Below are positions 48,401 to 64,000 of a DNA stretch of 64,000 bases, piece by piece. Position numbers and translations under genes: made by a program. The DNA comes from Lamellibrachia columna (Eukaryota; Annelida; Polychaeta; Sabellida; Siboglinidae). Below the pieces are notes generated by a model that saw nothing but the letters and a program-made list of their open reading frames with translations, was not told where the DNA came from and did not search any database. Position 1 is the first letter of the stretch; the number at the start of each line of letters is the position of its first letter. The stretch is from contig OY759269.1 of NCBI GenBank assembly GCA_963662155.1, positions 7,904,355 through 7,968,354 of the forward strand, written 5' to 3'.

Positions 48401-48740
48401 TGCTCCATGGGGCTCTGGCGGCACACCCCCACCGCTTTGGTATGGCAGTACCCCCCCGGGTGTATAGGCCTACTTAAGTACACAGTTGCAATGACGTAAC
48501 ACGTCTAAACAACACTCGCGTTGCCCAGCCAACCAGTCGTTAACACTCGCGTTGCCCAGCCAACCAGTCGTTAACACTCGCGTTGCCCAGCCAACCAGTC
48601 GTTAACACTCGCGTTGCCCAGCCAACCAGTCGTTAACACTCGCGTTGCCCAGCCAACCAGTCGTTAATTTAATTTTTTATTTAATATCGAGTTGTGGCAT
48701 TGGCGATAATTATTATGTTGAGTGTCCATGGCGGGGTATT
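47289..48740. repeat. Three degenerate tandem copies of a ~600-bp unit
   Basis: Blocks starting near 47289, 47780 and 48478 each contain GCACAGTTGCAAT(G/A)ACG, a GTTGCC-CAGCCAACC-like block and a TTGTGGCAGTGGTGAT-like block. Smaller arrays lie inside: about four copies of a ~40-bp CAAACGCCCCATCAGTGGCG unit (47466-47610), (CT)n at 48322-48397 and five copies of a 31-bp unit (48512-48668). No gene was seen. Confidence 0.6.
48512..48668. repeat. 31-bp tandem repeat, 5 copies
   Basis: Five nearly perfect copies of CACTCGCGTTGCCCAGCCAA followed by CCAGTCGTTAA. Confidence 0.95.
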
Positions 48741-49296
48741 CGTGCCATAAACGTGACGATTTGGTCACGACACTTTTATAGCCAATCATTGCCTTTCTTT
48801 GTCATTGTGTGGAATGACGGAATGAACGCACTGGCATAGAAAAATCAAGTAAGAATGTCTTAGCGGCGTGAGTAAAATATATATTTATGTCGCTTGATCT
48901 TACGTCAGCTAGCGACACCAGGTGGCAGCACATTTTATTGTGCTGTTAGCCAGAGCTCCTTTGTGACGTAGAGGACATATGACAACATTCATTAAGAATC
49001 AACCATGCAAAATCCCTTCTTGGATTATCAAGCAACAAATGATGTAACGGCAAATACTGGTTTTACAGGTATTTGAAAGCCATAGACCGACTCTTAATTC
49101 AGTTCGAACTGTTTTTATTTAGTGTATTGTTTATTTTCTCATCAAATAATCTAAACCATGTTCACAATGCAATGTTTGCAAGTAGTATTATAGTATTTAA
49201 TAAGGAATTAATTTATTAAATAAAACAGAAAATTTCAGACATAATACTACAGGAAGTTAATTCACCACCAAGTTAATTATAATCACACATTGTAAC

Positions 49297-49439
49297 CAGT
49301 GACGTATTTAGTGGGGCCATTGGATCATGGGGGGGTCATTGGATCATGGCCCCCATTTGGCTCGATTTTGCATGGTGGCATGGTAAAGTAAAGGCTGCCT
49401 AAGCTTTGCCCCATTTATGAGATATTAGATACGCCACTG
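49297..49439. mobile_element. 143-bp hAT MITE with perfect 8-bp target duplication
   Basis: The ends read CAGTGACGTATTTAG and, reverse-complemented, CAGTGGCGTATCTAA. The direct repeat ATTGTAAC flanks it exactly (49289-49296 and 49440-49447). Short length and no coding capacity make it a miniature hAT element. A ~22-bp direct repeat (CATTGGATCATGG) lies inside. Confidence 0.85.
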
Positions 49440-49447
49440 ATTGTAAC

Positions 49448-50200
49448 ATGCCCCTAATCATCATATACTTATACAAACATTTTCTTAAAATTAATTACAT
49501 ATTATATTGGATATATCTTACTTCGAAATGGGTCAGTGGGAGTGGTAAACTTTTAATTTGTAAATTTGCAACATCGAGAGATCAACTCATTGAGAATTGG
49601 ACAATCTGTAGGATATATGGTGAAATATAGTGAATATCATGCTGTGTTGCATATTTACAATCCGCGTTTAACAGTAGCGTAGCACAATAACAACTGTACG
49701 TGATATGTACGTTTTATTAAATAAATACGTACATTGTATATAACAACGATATTCGTTTCTAAAAAATCAATAATGTGAACATTTCTACAACACAAAGATT
49801 ATGAGAATAATGTGACCAGCGTATGTAGCACAGCTATGACCATCATTATTATCTGTAGTTGCGTTAATGGATTGTAAAAACATACCAATGAGGTGTTAAT
49901 TGTAAGACGATTACAAATAAAATTAAACTCAAACAAACATTAACGGTGGCACATCGATGTCTACATCAAGTCTTCGGGACAACTCGGTTTTGTGGCTAAC
50001 GTTTGATCTGTGCCGTCAAAACGTAGAACAGTTCATATAGAACTAGATAAAGAGTTGTTTTACAACAACTGCACGTGGTAGTAGTATCAGGAAATAATAC
50101 GATAATAATGTTCGTAGCAGCAGTGCAGTTTGAACTAAATAGATAACTTGGTGCTTTCCGAAGGTGTGTTCAGTCGTGTTACATTCGGAGTCAATCAGTC
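49448..50200. other. Probable P3 3' untranslated region and flank
   Basis: Beyond the P3 stop at 50201, the first AATAAA on the minus strand is at about 49718-49713, which would give a 3' UTR near 480 bases. Nothing else was recognised. Confidence 0.4.
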
Positions 50201-62153
<11,953 letters not shown>

Positions 62154-62201
62154 CTTCTCAGTGCATAGAAGACACGTTACTTTTCCTGGCGCCGTCGCCG
62201 T

Positions 62202-62211
62202 CTTTTATTGT
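62202..62211 (-). promoter_or_regulatory. TATA-like box of P3
   Basis: The minus strand reads ACAATAAAAG followed by ACGGCGACGGCGCC, about 49 bases before the P3 ATG. It is conserved with P0-P2, although the surrounding flank has diverged. Confidence 0.6.
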
Positions 62212-62810
62212 ATATCGATGCGCATGCGTACTTCTTGTTGCTGGGTAAGTTGCACTCGAATGGGGGTGGAAGGTTGTAACTTGTTAAACTACAATCAACC
62301 AGTTCGGCTGTCCAACATCTACCTTCAAGTGTACTTATTCTATTCTTGCAGCTATGGTGTTCTGCTAAAATTCGTTTTCTAGTTTTATGGTAACATTTAT
62401 GTCTATTTCAATGGTATGTCTACCCCCGAGCTACAGTTATTTGGAATAGTCGGTATGGCCGGATTAGAAAATGGGTCTTTTGTAATGTTCACGTGATATT
62501 GCGAGAATAACGAGTAATTGTTTAATGGTTATAAATGCTAATACCCTTTATTGTGTCATGCGAATCCGTACGTGCGTGCGTGTTGTTGTTGCATTCGTAG
62601 TGGGTATTTGCCAGGCACCACACCCAATCACATTTCCAGTCTCAGTTATACAAATCTGTTTTCTCACTTAAGTGATTGAAATTGTTGAAGCTCTGCGGTT
62701 CCCTTAAAAAATATTTTCTTGTCTTTAATAGTTAATATTATGTAATCTCGTGAGCACCGATGAATTATTGTCATGGCTAACATGTAATTGTAGGTACACT
62801 AACCAAATAG
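62212..62810. other. P3 upstream flank
   Basis: Only short blocks still match the P0-P2 flanks, for example AGTCGGTATGGCCGGATTAG near 62448. No gene was found. Confidence 0.55.
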
Positions 62811-62830
62811 AGAGAGAGCGAGAGAGAGAG

Positions 62831-62927
<97 letters not shown>

Positions 62928-63132
62928 AGAGGGAGGGAGGGAGGGAGGGAGGGAGGGAGGGAGGGAGGGAAGGAGGGAGGGAGGGGAGGGAGGGAGGGAG
63001 GGAGGGAGGGAGGGAGGGAGGGAGGGAGGGAGGGAGGGAGGGAGGGAGGGAGGGAGGGAGGGAGGGAGGGAGGGAGGGAGGGAGGGAGGGAGGGAGGGAG
63101 GAGAGGGAGGGAGGGAGGGAGGGAGGGAGGGG
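62811..63132. repeat. (GA)n-(TA)n-(GA)n-(GGGA)n purine-rich tract
   Basis: GA repeats, a 43-base TA run (62836-62868), more GA, then about 190 bases of GGGA. The Arg/Glu and Gly-rich open frame over it is an artefact. Confidence 0.95.
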
Positions 63133-63291
63133 TATTTATTTAGATCAAACCATGAACATAAGAATATTTAAAATACATAATTCATAATTGTGAATACAAT
63201 GTTGGTTGATCCATAGAGACCTGCACTAAGACCTGAGAGATCGCTGGCGTGCAGGCGATCATGGCAGCTATATAGAGTTACTTATACTTTT

Positions 63292-63292
63292 T

Positions 63293-63328
<36 letters not shown>
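63292..63328. repeat. (TAAC)n microsatellite
   Basis: About nine TAAC units; sparser TAACA/CTAAC words continue to 63600. Bases 63133-63840 otherwise show nothing recognisable. Confidence 0.9.
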
Positions 63329-63844
63329 ACTGATATTATAAATACTAACATATCATTCTACGTGAACATAGAATGCAATTAATTAGTATTGCTATGTAAC
63401 GAATATTCTGAATATAAACACTGATCGAAATTTGAAATACAAGAAAATAGTTACGGAATTATAAATGAGTGCCACAACCAAATATCAACAATTAACAGCA
63501 CTAATGCTAATTAAAATAATCAACACGAATTAACACTAGCCAAACACTAAACTAACTTGCATTAACTATCATTGACTAACATTAACATTACCTAACACAA
63601 ATTGCCTCAAAATAACACTTAAACATGTAACACTATAATATATGATATATATGACATGAAATCCAAACAGTAGTTCTCATCACGACTGTATTTGACGTTA
63701 ACATTATCACTATAGTTAATATCTTGAACTATGAATTTTTTCTTTTTCAGAAACTATGTTTCATACGCAGAAATCTCCGAGGCAGCATCTTCCAGTGTAA
63801 AAGCATTGCGTACTTTACACGGGTCAGTGCTGGGACGTGGTACG

Positions 63845-64000
63845 CAGCTACCATTTGACGCCCTTCCTGGAGAAAGACGTTAACAATCTGGAAGCCATCC
63901 AGAGACGAGTAGATAGATGGGCGACGTTCACATATTCCTACAAAACAAGTGTAACTAAATGACTTTACGATATGAAATTGGTACAGCCATGGAGGACGTT
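63845..64000 (+). pseudogene. LINE reverse-transcriptase C-terminal fragment, cut by the window edge
   Basis: Reads YHLTPFLEKDVNNLEAIQRR, VDRWATFTYSYKTSVTK, a stop, then LYDMKLVQPWRT. The LE-x-IQRR and SVT-x-L-x-x-L pattern is typical of the region after the palm domain in many LINEs. The stop codon near 63959 shows it is inactive. Confidence 0.65.

Overview
The window is animal nuclear DNA, AT-rich, full of microsatellites and transposon remnants, with genes split by GT-AG introns. Non-LTR retrotransposon, hAT and pogo/Tigger-like remnants together with small-exon genes fit a marine invertebrate, but I cannot name the species. The long simple open frames are almost all repeat artefacts; the real genes are made of exons of 52-123 bases and were found by reading splice sites and comparing copies.

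The core of the window is a tandem, head-to-tail family of genes on the minus strand, called here P0 to P3. P0 shows only exon 1 (312-241) and runs off the left edge. P1 (20523-12414) and P2 (35019-27920) each have ten coding exons and encode 321-residue secreted proteins that differ at four residues, all in exons 1-2. P3 (62153-50201) has the same ten exons and the same intron phases (intron 1 phase 0, introns 2-9 phase 1) but encodes 1,723 residues, because exon 2 has grown into a 64-unit array of a 10-residue Met-Pro-Gly repeat and exon 10 into about 40 units of an 18-residue repeat. All members share a signal peptide and a TATA-like box at a fixed distance from the ATG; the three complete members share a helix-rich core with four conserved cysteines and a cationic C-terminal tail. 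I do not recognise the family; a secreted matrix, mucus or adhesive role for P3 is only a guess from composition.

Layout: 1-3.7 kb is P0 exon 1 and its upstream flank, interrupted by a 1.4-kb hAT-type element with an 8-bp target duplication. 4.1-6.2 kb is a broken hAT transposase split by 87 copies of a 16-bp minisatellite. 7.86-23.23 kb and 23.35-37.68 kb are two copies of a ~15-kb segmental duplication carrying P1 and P2, each with a CR1/L2-like LINE beyond the gene's 3' end. 37.7-50.2 kb is intergenic, with LINE fragments, a Tigger-like element, a hAT MITE and local tandem duplications. 50.2-62.2 kb is P3. 62.2-64 kb holds its upstream flank, a long purine tract and the start of another retrotransposon fragment.

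Exon calls rest on matching splice sites, matching intron phases between paralogues and total coding lengths divisible by three (966, 966 and 5,172 bases). No transcript evidence or database search was available.
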